Shown: positions 34,665-48,534, counted from the stretch's first letter. The stretch: DNA of 64,000 nt from Desarmillaria ectypa (GCA_030407005.1 JAUDYN010000009.1:1860001-1924000); one strand, 5' to 3'. A program made the numbers and translations. Notes: generated by a model from the letters alone, not told the origin.

Positions 34665-35145
34665 TCTATTATTACGCAAAAGGACAAATGGCAAGAGGAA
34701 TCCTTGAAACGGCGAACAGATGGGATTTGACGGTGATAGTAGAAATCAGCGGGATGTTTGTCTCTGTTAGAAAGAAAACCTAACGACTTCCACTCACCGT
34801 CGTCCTCCACCCTCCACAGGTTCCTCGACACGACAGCACCCCTCTCATCTGTTTCTCTGTGGGAGGATGCAAGAGCAATGTAAATTATCTGCAACAAGTT
34901 AGTTTAGGTCTCTAATTAACACTGATAGCACAATACGCTGCCGCCGCTCATGTTCCCTTGATAAAGTCTCCAAGTCTTCGAGTACCTCGACCCGTAAGTG
35001 GCCCCCTCAAGAAAAATGCGCAAGTCTGATAGATGTGGATAACAGGTCGAACTACCCCAGGACATACATCCTCTACCTGATTCTGTGACAGCCTATGTGA
35101 GTCAGAGGTCTGATGTACCAGTAACATTGTTTGACACGGTCGTAG
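34665..35145. other. Unresolved short minus-strand coding-like segment
   Basis: A minus-strand segment near 34890-34795 reads IIYIALASSHRETDERGAVV followed by a plausible donor site, and another frame lies at 35175-34948. They could be exons of a small gene upstream of BUD32, but I could not close a continuous reading. Confidence 0.25.
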
Positions 35146-35484
35146 TTTGTATATCCATTCACGCTGGAACCACATATTCTCACCGTCGAGTCATCGCGTC
35201 GAACAACACTCGCTGCCCATACCGTACGTCGTGAAGGATTTCTTCGGGCGCGAGATAACGAGAAGGAACGGCGTAAGCGTGAGGCACTACGGAAGATTGC
35301 CCCTGGCTTTGAACCAGCCGGATCAGTCCTGGTGCCTACGAAAACGGGATCTGTTAGTAACCCGCCCTCTCACTCTGCCCCTAGCCCTGAGCCGCCGACT
35401 AGTGGTTACCGGCAATCCAAGTCGGTCATGGAAGATCTGGTAGATCAGCTAGCCGTCCTCGACTCCAAGGATGACTCTCAGTAA
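35146..35484 (+). CDS. Small basic hypothetical protein (3' exon)
   Basis: An open frame entered from an apparent acceptor (gtcgtag) at 35145 and ending in a stop at 35482-35484. It reads a basic helical segment (ARDNEKERRKREALRKIAPG), a Pro/Ser linker, and an acidic ending (MEDLVDQLAVLDSKDDSQ). The mixture of a strongly basic helix and an amphipathic acidic end looks like a real, small conserved fungal protein; I cannot name it. The first exon and start codon were not found. Confidence 0.45.
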   Translation, partial: FVYPFTLEPHILTVESSRRTTLAAHTVRREGFLRARDNEKERRKREALRKIAPGFEPAGSVLVPTKTGSVSNPPSHSAPSPEPPTSGYRQSKSVMEDLVDQLAVLDSKDDSQ

Positions 35485-35797
35485 ACGTAGCGTACCATGT
35501 AAGATATAGAGAATTTTATTGTAATTGGAGTTACACGGACAATCGTGAATATCATTTTCGACTATTATACGTTATCCGTAATTTGTACATCTATTGTATA
35601 GGATACTGACAGTCCTTCTATAAACAACCAATAAATCACCAAGAAATAAACGACATGAGGTATCAAAGAGGGAGGCGAAATGGAAATGTACACGACATCA
35701 GACTTTGTCGTAGGAGTCGGAGTAATCGTCGCTACCGGTTACTCTATTTGTCCTTGAATCAGAAGCATCCTTCATCCGGCCGCTGTCTTCCAGCTGT
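35485..35797. other. Intergenic, no gene seen
   Basis: AT-rich spacer between convergent genes. No feature is supported. Confidence 0.4.
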
Positions 35798-37312
35798 TCA
35801 TGCGAATGAGTCCTTCATTGGCTGCAGAAGGAGAAGGAATAACTTACATCAATATGCTTGATGGTCTCTTGTACTGTCCTTACTTGAATCCCGGCTCCGC
35901 TGAACCCGCCCAAGTCCGTGTCAGTCTGTGCACGACGTAATGTGGGATCACTCAGCATCTTGACTTCACCACTTACCCGACGGCGCGATCGGTTATAAGA
36001 TGACAGTTCATGACTACTTGTCCCTCTACTCGATGTAGCGCGAATATTTCGACGGGCATTCAATGTCCACATCATGGAAATCGCATACAATTTAGGAAGG
36101 ATCTGATTGAAGGCAGCCGATACGAGCTTGTCCTGACCCGAGTATACTTGGGAAAAAATAAGATTGAGCATAGCACTGCAAGGTGCGAAATGTAAGCTTC
36201 AAACAAAACCGAGATAACGCTGCCTTACCAAATTGAAGCCGGGGCCGCAGTCTGAAATGTCAAGCGCACAAGGGCGGTAATCAAACCAACAGTTCTACAA
36301 ATTATTTTGAGCCAGACAGGCGGAAAAAAAGTAGAGGCGTATGACGAACTGGGGAAGAACGTTTTTCTTTGAGCGGATCAAAAAGTACGCCGTGGCAAAT
36401 GTCATTGTGAAATCTGCGGCTATGGAAATTAGTTAGCGATGGCACGGACAGATTGAGATACAGAGTCGAGAGCCGTACCAAAGACAGAGGCAAGATGAGA
36501 TGCAACTGTAATTGATTCGTCAATATGTCGATATTGACGAATATGACGCCTTGACTTACACCACTTCCCGATTGCTGCCTCGTCGATCTTGGTAATGTAG
36601 TAGCACTAAAAGGACATCCTCAAAAATTGAAGTGAAACGTAGGGAAATATACACTTACTGCGACGATCATGGAGACATAAGCATACACGCATAGGACTGC
36701 GATTGGTGTAACGACCCAGGGTCCTTTGGATATAACATAGAGTCGATAGCAGAAGTAGGCTTGCACATATATACCGATGGTGGCGACCTTTCAGAGTCTT
36801 AATGCGGAGAAAGAGGTCGACCAAGTCCGATACGCACGAAGAGGGAGTTATACGATTGCCACCATGCGGTATAGTTTAAATTGATGGCGTCGGCGAGATC
36901 GTTAATGTACAAAATGCTTTGGATCCATATGAGAGCGCTGGAACACTCTGGGGTTAAGGAAAAGCATAGCAACTCTAATATTTATGCACTCACAAGGACT
37001 GTATAGATTTGAGCGTCGTCAAAAGCATGAGGCCAACGACGGCCCATTTCAAGGCCCGCTTGTCATCGTGATACCAACTCCAGTAATGCGAAAACTAGAT
37101 GCATAGCGCGTAGGTTAACGATCAGAGACAAACATGGACAACGAACAGCGGACCTGGCAACACAAAATTCCTTGTAGAAAGACCTCCAGGTAGCAGCCAA
37201 TGAGCTGTATAAATCCTTGGGTTCTCGGAAAACATGTAGAACGTCGAACAACACGCACCCAGGGACCTAATAGAAAAACCGCTTCGCTGTGCTCCTTGGC
37301 AGTCAAGGCCAT
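35798..37312 (-). CDS. DUF6534 seven-helix membrane protein
   Basis: Member of the large agaricomycete family with a C-terminal DUF6534 domain, receptor-like membrane proteins of unknown ligand. Start MALTAKEHSEAVFLLGPWV. The pieces joined by short introns are FIQLIGCYLEVFLQGILCCQ (helix 1), FSHYWSWYHDDKRALKWAVV, LMLLTTLKSIQS, YTAWWQSYNS, AYFCYRLYVIS, and the DUF6534 hallmark VRLTFQTAAPASI followed by NLIFSQVYSG. The cytosolic tail is Ser/Arg-rich (RRNIRATSSRGTSSHELS) and ends IDPMKDSFA after a last intron. About ten exons; some internal joins in 36200-36900 are approximate. Plasma-membrane location is inferred. Confidence 0.8.
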
Positions 37313-38598
37313 CGAGACAGGGAGTTATTTCACTACCTTGCAGATTGGTATGCCAGGTTTATATGACGAAACCGCCACCGGTAAAAGTTAATGACCTCCT
37401 ATCTCCATACAGTTCGGAGCAGGGCCAGGACGATTGATCGCATAGATTTGCGGACAAACTTCCGCAGACTTTACGTGCCCCTACTGTTGCCGGGTCACTG
37501 CCATACATTGCTAGAGAGAGAAAAGATACGAGAGAAAGGTATGGCCTAATCTGGTGTCCCCAGCAACTTCTGTAGGAGGAATGCAACCTTTGAGCTCAAA
37601 AATGAACTGTGGTAACCGTGACCACATGAAATAAGGATTTCAACCTGTCATTTACGCGAAGGCACCAGGGCAGCCAGATAAGTGGGCAAAATGAAATCGC
37701 CGAAAATGCTTTCAGGTAACCAAGTGAGAAAACATGACGACGCCGACTCGCATTGGGAGATGTCTGGATATTTTGACAAGAGAGGAGTCGCGCCTAGAAC
37801 GCCAGCGATGGAACTAGGACATGTGAGGGAAACGTTTGACGCAGTCTGACTATTGTGGCGCTTGCAGGGATAGTGCAGCCCTTCCCGCAAAGGCATACGA
37901 TCATAGCCACGTGTCCGTTGTTAGTGGACCTGGTTCAAGGCAACGCTTTGCCGCCGTGCTTCTCCGATGACCAACGGACGATGTTACAAAAGTTCAAGTA
38001 AACCTAAGCAGGCTCGGGGGGATGGAAGAAATTCATCGAAAGCCGAGTCGCCGCCCTCGTGCCCAGGCAATTTGAAGGAGGAACGAATTTCATCTATACA
38101 ATAGCAAATTCTGAATTACCGCTCACATTCGTTGACGGGTGGCCACGTGCACATTGTCCTTGATTTAGGGAGAGATTTTCTATGAAAACCTGCGTGTGCT
38201 CAATCATCGGACAGAGCAATAAAATATTGGACAGGATTTACAGAGGGAGGGGGTGGAATTCAGGCAAGGTCAAGAGCGGGTGCCGAAAACTCTAGAACGC
38301 CACATTTTCGAATTCTGATGTAGAATAGTAGGATGGCTTCTGGCTTGGCTTTTCGGAGAAACAAAATAACAAGCAAACAGGGGGTCGAAATATTAAAGCG
38401 AAATTTCATGAAAAAGAGAAATAGGCCTTTCCAGCTATTCCAACGGCCCCGAAGGCGAGTGCATCGTTCGTGCGAGGATGCGACTTGGGTGGCGGAGTTC
38501 TAAGCGGAGGATCAATTTGGCGTGAGAAATTATTGCTATTGCTGACCGTGACGCGTTGCTTTTATGTCGTTCACTCATCACAGCCATTTTGACTAGCC
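37313..38598. other. Intergenic, 1.3 kb, no gene supported
   Basis: Scattered open frames on both strands (for example 37586-37359 and 37896-37648, minus) show no family signal. The region holds the divergent promoters of the DUF6534 gene and SHP1. Confidence 0.4.
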
Positions 38599-40119
38599 AT
38601 GTCGGACGGAAACAACGTTGGGCATACTCTGGACGGACGTCCAAGCGAACCAATGCCGGAGTCATGGGCACGTCGTTCGGAAACACGCCGTGTTGGACGT
38701 GTAGGAGAATGGAGTAGTTCCAGGTATAATCTCATTATTAGGTATCCAGCGAATGCTCATTGTTCTGACAGCGGGCAACCCAGTAACAGCTCAAGAGGTG
38801 GCGAGAGCGGCTCAAGGTTTGGCACTCTTAGGGATATCAGCGGGCCATCGATGCCATCGCCGCAATCCTTTGGCGGCAGCAGTGGTGGTCGTGATTCAGA
38901 TGAGGACGATGAGGATGGCCCAAGCGAAGACGGGCAAAGCTGGTTCGCTGGTGGAGAGAGAAGGTACGCTCTCTTCGTGATGTCACTGTTTCACTATCTC
39001 AAACGGCCGATTTCAGTGGAATATCTATTCAAAATCCTGACCGGGCTAGGGGAGTTCCAGGCGGTAACATGGTACGCGATTTGCTGCGTCGAGCTGCCGA
39101 GTACGTCTTTTGGTCAAAAACTCTGTGCATTTCTCATACCAAGGGATAGAGCTGGCCCGCCTCCTGTGGCGATGGGATCTGAACGGAGAGCTCACGTATT
39201 TACTGGCGGTGGACATACGCTAGGAAGTGACGAAGTACCAAGTACTTTCATTCCTGACCCGGACGCTGAAGAGAATGGTATCACCTCTCCGTTTCTTCTT
39301 TAGTGATGTCTCTGAACCACGGCGTAGATGTCACAGAAGAAACCGCTATTCGCCATCTTACCTTTTGGAGAGACGGGTTTACTGTTGAGGATGGTGACCT
39401 CATGCGATACGATGATCCGAACAATGAACAGATCCTTGCAGAAATTAACTCTGGGTGAGGGTATCCGTCTTTTGGCGTCTACGCGTTCTAATTTATCACG
39501 TCCTAGCCGCGCGCCACCATCTATCCTCAATGTGCTCCCGGGACAGCCAGTTGAACTCCGCGTTGCTAAGCACACCGATGAGGATTATGTAGCACCTAAA
39601 CGTGCTGGCTTTTTTGGGAGTGGCAACCGCCTCGGGGCTCCTGTTCCTGGAGGAGAGTCTTCACATGCATCTAGTTCATCGATGCCAGGAACTTTTCCGT
39701 CCTCGTCTTCACCCGCCCCTTCTTCTGAGGGTACCCGTGAGAGTATCTCCACCAAGTTTGAAGTCGACCAATCAAAGCCGACTACAAGTATCCAGATCCG
39801 GTTGGCTGATGGAACGAGGTATCCCATATCATACATCGAAGTATCCCTTCGTTTAAAAAGTCATACAGAATGGTCTTCCGCATGAACTTGACGCACACAG
39901 TACTTGACATTCGCAATTTCATCAATGCGTGAGTGGTGTCCTAGTGTCAATAACGTCTGTTTTGAAATTTATGATACCACCACCAGATCTCGCCCTGAAA
40001 ATCTCACAAGGCCGTACTCTATCGGGACGACATTTCCGAATCGCACCCTTGACGACAGCACGCAGACAGTTGAGGGTGCAGGATTGTTGAATAGTGTCAT
40101 CGTTCAAAGATGGGTTTAA
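38599..40119 (+). CDS. SHP1: SHP1/p47-type Cdc48 cofactor (SEP and UBX domains)
   Basis: Adaptor that links the Cdc48/p97 ATPase to ubiquitinated substrates, membrane fusion and PP1 regulation. Start [13 protein letters not shown]. Features in order: Gly/Ser-rich linker with [11 protein letters not shown]; an acidic stretch and [54 protein letters not shown]; the SEP domain ([39 protein letters not shown]); a Ser/Pro linker; and the C-terminal UBX domain ([11 protein letters not shown] ... [16 protein letters not shown] ... [11 protein letters not shown]) with the TFPNR loop that contacts Cdc48. Introns occur at about 38966-39014, 39103-39148, 39276-39329, 39453-39507, 39820-39869 and 39930-39987. 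No UBA domain is seen at the N-terminus, unlike animal p47. Confidence 0.9.
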
Positions 40120-40440
40120 GGGTAATGTCTTGGTAGTTTGCAGATGAAAGTGTATTGAGGACGCCATATAAATGTATGAGTTTGGGCATCTGTAACGGTC
40201 TGGACGTGATGATCTATAGGAGTAGCCTTGCAACCACTGCCACATAGCACCCCATTCGTACTCCGTATCGAGGTAATGATTGGACGGAAGAAAGCGTCGT
40301 GCGATTTTATCGCTTCTCGTGACTGTTTTGAATCTTTATCCTGCCAACTGGGCAGCTCGATGGACGAAAATAACACGGTATCGGGTGCGGACTCTCCTTT
40401 TTCCCAGGTAAGGTACCTTCTACCGCGTTCAAATTCCATT
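40120..40440. other. Intergenic, no gene seen
   Basis: Between the SHP1 stop and the next coding-like stretch. Nothing is supported. Confidence 0.35.
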
Positions 40441-41136
40441 CCGACACCTCAAGAAGGATTAGCACCAAAATATCACTTGTTGGGTCAGCAGACGCCCCAC
40501 CTACCATCCTAAATAGTTGTGCCTATTTGTCCAAGCTTGGACGCCTGCACCGGACCGACATTATGCAGATCTCCCCCCCCCAAGTCCCGATGAAAGGGCG
40601 CCTTGCTTCATCGCTAAATATCGCCTGGTCCGTCGTGTTCCAAAGCAACGCGGCCGTAGGTGATTCAGACTCTTCTGCTGCTGCCTTTGTACACTTCAAC
40701 CTCCATCTACCATCTTTGCTAAGTTTACGCTCTCTTCCGAGTTTTTCGCCGACGACTCTTGCCAAGGACCTTCCCTGAAATGGCAGCTTGTCAGAAACTT
40801 GGCAAAGACGAAGAGTTCATCAACGTCACTACGCCCCATTCTTATATATGCCAGTAACTTTGAGACGGGGGTAAATGTGTTCCAGGAGTCGTTGTATCAG
40901 TACATTCTTCCTGGCCGCCGGTTGCTAATGACTTCCATATCGTCAAAGCCTCGGAATAATCTATTCAGGCAAGAATGTACAGCCGAAAGCCCCTAAATCA
41001 ATCAATCTGACAATCATGATAATACTTGGCTGGAATACGTTTCTCCGCGCTCCTGATGGTGAAACAAAGGCAGGCCTCGCCCAAGGGCCTGCTGCGACTG
41101 ATCGTGCTCGAATTCGTCAAAAAGACCTAGGCTAAG
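40441..41136 (+). pseudogene. Unrecognised coding-like stretch with phase changes
   Basis: An open frame of about 110 codons runs from about 40450 to 40777 (SCAYLSKLGRLHRTDIMQIS, VVFQSNAAVGDSDSSAA). It is followed, after a stop and a change of phase, by KWQLVRNLAKTKSSSTSLR and FQESLYQYILPGRRLLMTSI, and then by a third segment ending NVQPKAPKSINLTIMIIL and RIRQKDLG at 41136. The amino-acid texture is protein-like throughout, but I find no splice sites that explain the first change. I do not recognise the protein. Either a small multi-exon gene or a decayed one. Confidence 0.35.
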
Positions 41137-41560
41137 TAAGCGTCAAAGTCAGCAAATATGAGTAGAAGATCGCTGCATCTTTTGGTCTTTTCACGTCAGT
41201 TCACTCAGTAGTCTTAATATGAATGGCACCACAATGATCCAGGGCCGGACCTTCCGTCAAGATGCTATGTATTAGACCTTCGCCGATCACCTTAACTCGG
41301 AGAGGCCTCAATTTCGACGTTCAACAAGGACAAAGATACTGTCAATTTAAGTTTGACATAGATACGTATGCGATACGCTAACTGGAGAGATGATGAGCAG
41401 TGAAAAAAAGGTGAAGGAAGCGACTCTCACTCAGGTATGCACAGATGAGTGATATTGCTACAAACTACAATGAAAACATGCACTACGATTATTAACCAAG
41501 TGAAAAGGATAAGAGGAGAGACGAGTAAATGGAGTAGCATCATGGGGTACTTCCATCAGA
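41137..41560. other. Intergenic, no gene seen
   Basis: AT-rich spacer downstream of the SRA gene. Nothing supported. Confidence 0.35.
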
Positions 41561-42579
41561 CTAGAACGTTCCTCGACCCTTAGGCAGAGAGCGAGGCTCA
41601 GGCAGAGGACGTTGGCCCGGTTTGCGCTTCGGCAGAAAGATGAGAACAAGCGACGGAGAAAAAGGGTATGCATGTAACGTACGACAAGCTTGAACTTGCA
41701 TTGCAGGAATCCTTGAGGCCCTCTTTCGTACCAGGACTGAGGAATGGAGATAGGAGAATACGTAAACAGACAAAAATAATTGTAGCTCACATCTTCGACC
41801 GTGTACAGGCCATCATATCGATACCCCCTTCAGAGAAGCGTCAGCATTAGTGGGTGATGGGCATGATGGATTACTTACTGTACGGGAGCATAGATAGACT
41901 TGCCAGGTCCGCGAATTACTCTCACTGCATTGCGGATCTCTTTAGACCGCTATGGTTGCTTTCAGCATACGAGTAGAGATGGGAAGAAGGTTGCATACCA
42001 CGAGAGCTGCATTGCTGGGGTGGTCAAAGGACTGATCTTCAATTTGTTCTCCAGTAGGTATCTGTTCTTGTCTAGCAAGGCATATCAACATACGAAGAAC
42101 AATAAGCGCACGCCAAATTGGCTCCGCTGTCCTCCTTTGTTGCCCTGGTCAACATAAGTTCCATTTACAAAGAAGTCCCACATACCGGTACCAACGTAGA
42201 TTCTGAAAGACAGAGTAAGCATTGGAAGAGAACGAATCCGTGAAATACTTACAGAACATCTCCACGATCCTCGTCACCGTAGTATTTGGACGTGCATATC
42301 GAGACGGCACCTGTATTGGCACTACCTACTATTCCTGCGGTATGTTGGGTATGCACACCGGCATTCGCGCATTCTTTCCTTCAAAGGACATCAGAAGTTA
42401 AAGTATCTGAAAGATATTACACACCTGGTATTCCAGTGTGAGCCTACTGGATAACCATCGATGTCTCCAAATTTGTCGTGCTTGACCCAGGATGGCATTT
42501 CAGCCATGAACCGCTTGCGCCTGACAGACATGAGCAACACGACAAGTGGAAAGGAGTAGGTAGCGCACATTGCCTCCAT
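41561..42579 (-). CDS. Stand-alone SRA/YDG-domain protein (methyl-DNA reader)
   Basis: SRA domains bind hemimethylated or methylated CpG through base flipping, as in UHRF1 with DNMT1. The exons read on the minus strand give KFGDIDGYPVGSHWNTR, ECANAGVHTQHTAGIVGS, SICTSKYYGDEDRGDVL then IYVGTG, YVDQGNKGGQRSQFG, EDQSFDHPSNAAL, RVIRGPGKSIYAPVQ, GYRYDGLYTVED, SWYERGPQGFLQCKFKLV, and the basic ending RKPGQRPLPEPRSLPKGRGTF. Six or seven introns of about 50 bp. The domain is complete, with the YDG hallmark, but nothing else accompanies it: no RING, SET or Tudor domain. About 230 residues. The first exon (MEAMCATYSFPLVV) is unusual and the start may be further upstream. Confidence 0.85.
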
Positions 42580-43377
42580 CTCTGTGGTTGTTATTATGAA
42601 TACGAGTGGCTAGATGGTGAATGAAAGAGAATAAGAAGGAAACTAATTAGGTAACGCGTGCTCCCAACGCGGTACCGCGCACGTCACGTGAGATTTGTCA
42701 GACAATGGCATTCTCTTTCTTTGTTCTTGCTTTATTCCCACCATGACTACCGCGGCAGTCTATAGGCCGCGTTCTGAGGTCCTCGGTATCCTGTTCTGTG
42801 GCGGGTATTCTTCTCATAGATTTCGACTTGAAACACGGCGCGCGACTGACACTGACACGGAAATTCTTCAACTCCCGCTCTGGCGCCATGTACCCCTCCT
42901 TCTTAATTGAAAATAAGTATGGCTACGCATCCCGGAAGTTCTTGACTGGATTATTCCTGGCTCTTTGTCTTTCATTTTTGTCGGCTGCTACCGTCCAGCA
43001 TCAAAGGATTGCTGTATTTTTCGCTATCATCCTCTGGTTTGAGTTGTGAGCGGGCTTTTATTATCTCTTTACCTTCAGTATCATCTAGGCTTTACTGCGG
43101 TTCCGTGTATAAACTGTGCTGCTCGGACGGACAGCTGATCCACGCTTGTACTTGCCTCATGTCCGCCACGCCTGCAGGATCTTGTCTCTTGACTACGATT
43201 AATTCTCAGGCGACATTTGTTCTTGGAAGGCGAACATACCTTGGATGAGTGGAGTAATGGTTCACTCTCTGTTGGTACTAATGCTGGACACTCCAGACGT
43301 GCACCAGCAGCGACGTAGCTCGTTGAGACTTTTATAGTCGTGCTGGGACTTCCATTGTTCCGGTATGACTTGGCTTC
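42580..43377. other. Unresolved spacer with a short plus-strand open frame
   Basis: The frame from 42742 (MTTAAVYRPRSEVLG) could be a small first exon, but I cannot link it to the next coding-like segment. Nothing else is seen. Confidence 0.25.
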
Positions 43378-43759
43378 TTGGCTAATTTGTGCTTCTTTTA
43401 CTTCCTTGTGCTCGTCCCTTGTGGTTCTTGTGGTTTATTAAAGAGGCTCCCGTCCCCACCTGCTGTTGACGGTCGTACGATACTTGCCAAAGTCATAAGT
43501 GACACATTTGGACTTGAACATGACGACTTAGCCGGTGGGTCAATGCGGAGGAAAGGCTATGAGCGATATGTCATTCGTCGTCGCCGTCGTTTTGAAATTC
43601 TCCGTCAGCAGCTGAATAAAGTAAGGTTCACAATCGTTCACGAGTAGGCGCGATTAGGCGCTAGACGACGCATCATTATATTACAATGTTCACTGTTCTG
43701 CCGATGAGTACGACAAGACCCACAAGTTGTACATGCAGGTGAGTAAGATCTACGGATAA
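43378..43759 (+). CDS. Possible small hypothetical protein
   Basis: An open frame with protein-like texture, GRTILAKVISDTFGLEHDDL and GYERYVIRRRRRFEILRQQL, continues over a likely intron (gtaaggttc ... gcgctag) into DDASLYYNVHCSADEYDKTH and ends YMQVSKIYG just after 43740. The helical and basic character suggests a real small protein, but the start is unclear and I recognise no family. Confidence 0.35.
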
Positions 43760-44313
43760 ATGAGTGCCACAATTCTGATCATATCTATTTGTAAAATGTC
43801 AGTGATGAGCGCTGAGCGCAGAGGATCCGGAATCCGCGCACAGTGCAGGGAGACGAACGTAGTGGACGGATATTGTATGGACGACGGCATGCCAACGGTC
43901 CTTGAAAGGAGCTGATGATCCATCGTGTGGTGATATTAACCACGAGCCTGGCATGAGGTGCACTTTGTCGCACAGTATTGTACGTTTTGTGCCACAAATC
44001 GACGTCGTTATCTTGGTACGATTTGCGTGGCACTCTACACCGCTTAAGAGATGTAATCATATCGTACACAAGCCACCAATAGACGGCAAAAAAAAAGTTG
44101 AGGGTACAACGAATTGAATACCCATAAATTACGTCATCAATCAAGATCCAATAATTTGACGCATAAAAGCGGTACACCACTCCTCCATGCACTTTTTGTA
44201 TCTTTCTGCTGTTTTCCTTCCTCGTCGTCCACTGTAGCTCCTAGTTTGCTCTATCCCATTTTCCCAAGCTCGACATTCAGCTCAATACCAGGACCTGCAC
44301 TCGATACCAATAA
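43760..44313. promoter_or_regulatory. Upstream region of CDC28/cdk1
   Basis: Contains no gene that I can support; the minus-strand open frame at 44192-43785 lacks a family signal. A pyrimidine-rich tract (tttctgctgttttccttcctcg) lies about 100 bp before the ATG, as is common upstream of highly expressed fungal genes. Confidence 0.35.
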
Positions 44314-45993
<1,680 letters not shown>

Positions 45994-46367
45994 TATAGCC
46001 ATCTCGCTCCGTGAGCCTTATCCCACTCTTTCTTCATTCGCATTCGTCGGTTCAACGTATGTAACCTCCTCCTTTCCCGGAGTTTCTGTTTCTTTCTCGT
46101 CGCATCGCATTTGCATTCATTCATCAAACTTACACCAACTGTTGCTTGCCATTCACCCACGTACATCAGTTTGTAACAGTATTATTGTTCCACCAGCAAG
46201 TCTGCCTATTACTCTCATTCCCACATAATCGTCAGGCCAGGTCCTCTAAAATACAATTTTTTATCAATATATACCAAACGATACGGGGTATTATTTTATG
46301 CTAGCTTGCAACTAAATATGTGGTATCATGTCCCGCTTGGTACCTTATTATTGACTATTTTTCAACT
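45994..46367. other. Intergenic between convergent genes
   Basis: 3' flank of CDC28 and of the DUF6533 gene. No gene is seen. Confidence 0.4.
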
Positions 46368-47946
46368 TCATGGTTCACCGTCCTCATCATTGTACTCAAA
46401 CCGTGTTAGCTCGACCTGGAACATATGTAAAGCCCTTTTTTCGGCCATCTCAGTGACGTCGAGAACCAGCCGCGTCACCGCCATGGTGGTCGAACACCAG
46501 ATAAAACTGTTTGGGGTGAGAGTTAGATCGCCCCGTTACGCGAGGAGTAGAACGCACAATATTCCCAGAAAAATAAGAGAGAGCTGAACAGGGCTGTGAG
46601 TACATAGAGCGGACCCGACGATGATGTCTTACCGGCGCGACAAAAGATAGAATAAGATTCATTAATCGAAGAACTGAGGCGGTGCTTAGCATGGCAACGA
46701 AAAGAACCAGAGAAGTGGCTCAGGGGACTGACCAAAGACAACCTAGGTGAGATGGGAAGGCAATTAGAACATGGTATCCCATGCGAATAGAGACGCGAGC
46801 TGACCAGAATATACACGAATCCATCTCTGTAAAGGATTTTAGTGAAATCATCCTCTAGATACCGAGGTCGGGAGAGTGCATTCCAGAATAGAGCGGAAAA
46901 TATGACGGCTTCGAACGCCACCTAAGGTAGTACCCGAAAGGGCGTCAGACCGAAATTCTAGGACAGAAAGAATATGGCATACCCCTGGTACCCAAATGAT
47001 TCCCGCCGAGTGGCGATCGGTGAGCATGCACATGGAGAAAGTGGAATTGAAGTAGACGGATTCTGATATGGGATGGAGATAAGCTTGAGAGCCTATGACT
47101 CTATGCTTTATAGGACGTACCGGTGATATGTACAAGGGAGAACGTCAGGCAAATGATGTTGGCTATCTGGGTTGCCACGAATAAACACGACGTTAGGATC
47201 ATCAGCTGTCCGTCTCTCTCCCAGAGATTCCATATATGCATAAGGGCTAGGACTGCGTACGTCGGATGAGAATAGAATTAATACTGTGTGATAAGTCGGA
47301 TGGTTTACAATTTCCTATGGCGATGGTGATGATACCCATGGAGGCCTACAGATGCACATCAGACATAGCCCTGTTTGACAATGAAGAAACTTACGGATAC
47401 ATTAAACCAGACTTTACAGCTAATCCATTACTGGTATCAGGTTCGGAGATCATTAAAACCGACAAGACTTACAACTGAGGAGCCGTCAGTACAGTATATA
47501 TATGCTAAACTGAAGAAAGCACTCGCCGTATCTGAGAAGGTGCTCAGTCCTGTCAGCTCTGTAAAATTTATCCACACGTCAAATCACCCTGAATGACCGT
47601 GGACTGATCCTGACGAAACTTACGGCTGAGGTGGATAAGGACGAAGGCTGGAACGAGATAACGAATGGTAAGAAAGAGTGCCTTCGACAAAGTCCATGGA
47701 GCGGCCCATATGAACCTAACCTCCTCGTCGAACGTTAATGTGTGATCATAGAGCATAAGCTGACCCGATGAGCATCTACTCGCCCCGCAGATGGTAAAGT
47801 CCAACTTACCGCATAGCCAGCAACTGTTGAAATATGAACATCAAAATGGGGATAGAAAACACGCTTCACGGGAACAATGACTTACTGCTCGCATATCTCG
47901 ATGCATATACATTGAGCGCAACGGTGGTATATTCCTGGGCATCCAT
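46368..47946 (-). CDS. DUF6533 membrane protein
   Basis: Agaricomycete receptor-like membrane protein with an N-terminal DUF6533 domain. Start MDAQEYTTVALNVYASRYAS, then after an intron LYDHTLTFDEEVRFIWAAPW, the DUF6533 signature, and LSKALFLTIRYLVPAFVLIH (helix). Further helices are read at 47135-46848 and 46921-46540 (AFEAVIFSALFWNAL, MLSTASVLRLMNLILSFVAP). The last exon reads LTLTPNSFIWCSTTMAVTRL and ends YNDEDGEP at 46368. About seven exons; internal joins are approximate. Function unknown. It pairs with the DUF6534 gene 9 kb away as a second seven-helix-type protein of this lineage. Confidence 0.75.
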
Positions 47947-48447
47947 CTTGGACAACGACATCCAGAGCCCGTAGGTGAGCTCCTCACACGTAGTAGCTAA
48001 CTGACTGAGAAGGAAAATGGAAGCCCACATGTCGACAAACCTCATTTATGAACCTCGATGACAAAACTTTTGGTAATTGCTGGAGTTTCCACGTCGAGGG
48101 ACTGAATTGCTGGCATGCGCGGTTAACTTTGCATCACTACGGAGATTTCACAGGGAAAAATGCGCGGATGCTGTTATGATATTTGTTCCTACAAAGTACG
48201 ATCAGGACACCGAGAGCCAGAAACATTTTGCATTTTTGTTTGACAGAGTGAGAACGTATCAATAGGCTTGACTCACAATGACTCGCAAAGGTCTTCAGTT
48301 GCGGGTAAGGAAATACGATTTTGTGTCTCCGTAGCGATGACAACGTGAACATAGGAGTCACGGACCGAACTTTCTTGGAGGACGAACGCAACGATTTAGT
48401 ATAACAGAACTCCTAATCATATTGTTCTGAGTATTGATGAGTAAGTA
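47947..48447. other. Intergenic, no gene seen
   Basis: Between the start of the DUF6533 gene and the tRNA. No open frame with support. Confidence 0.4.
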
Positions 48448-48534
48448 TCGGATATGGTGTAACGGCTAACATTGCCGCCTCTCATTTGTGTAACTGATAC
48501 GCGGCAGCTCGGGGTTCGATTCCCCGTATCCGAA
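48448..48534 (+). tRNA. tRNA-Glu (anticodon CTC) with a 15-bp intron
   Basis: The cloverleaf can be drawn completely. The acceptor stem is TCGGATA/TATCCGA, the D arm is GTGT-AACGGCTA-ACAT, and the anticodon stem GCCGC/GCGGC has the loop CTCTCA interrupted after position 37 by about 15 bp (tttgtgtaactgata). The T arm is CGGGG-TTCGATT-CCCCG. Discriminator base A. The mature length is about 72 nt. The anticodon CTC decodes GAG (Glu). An intron directly 3' of position 37 is the normal place for nuclear tRNA introns. Confidence 0.93.

Noticed and set aside
43785..44192. 135-codon minus-strand frame upstream of cdk1
   Set aside because: Its translation has no recognisable family and no splice support; it lies in the promoter region of a well-defined gene.
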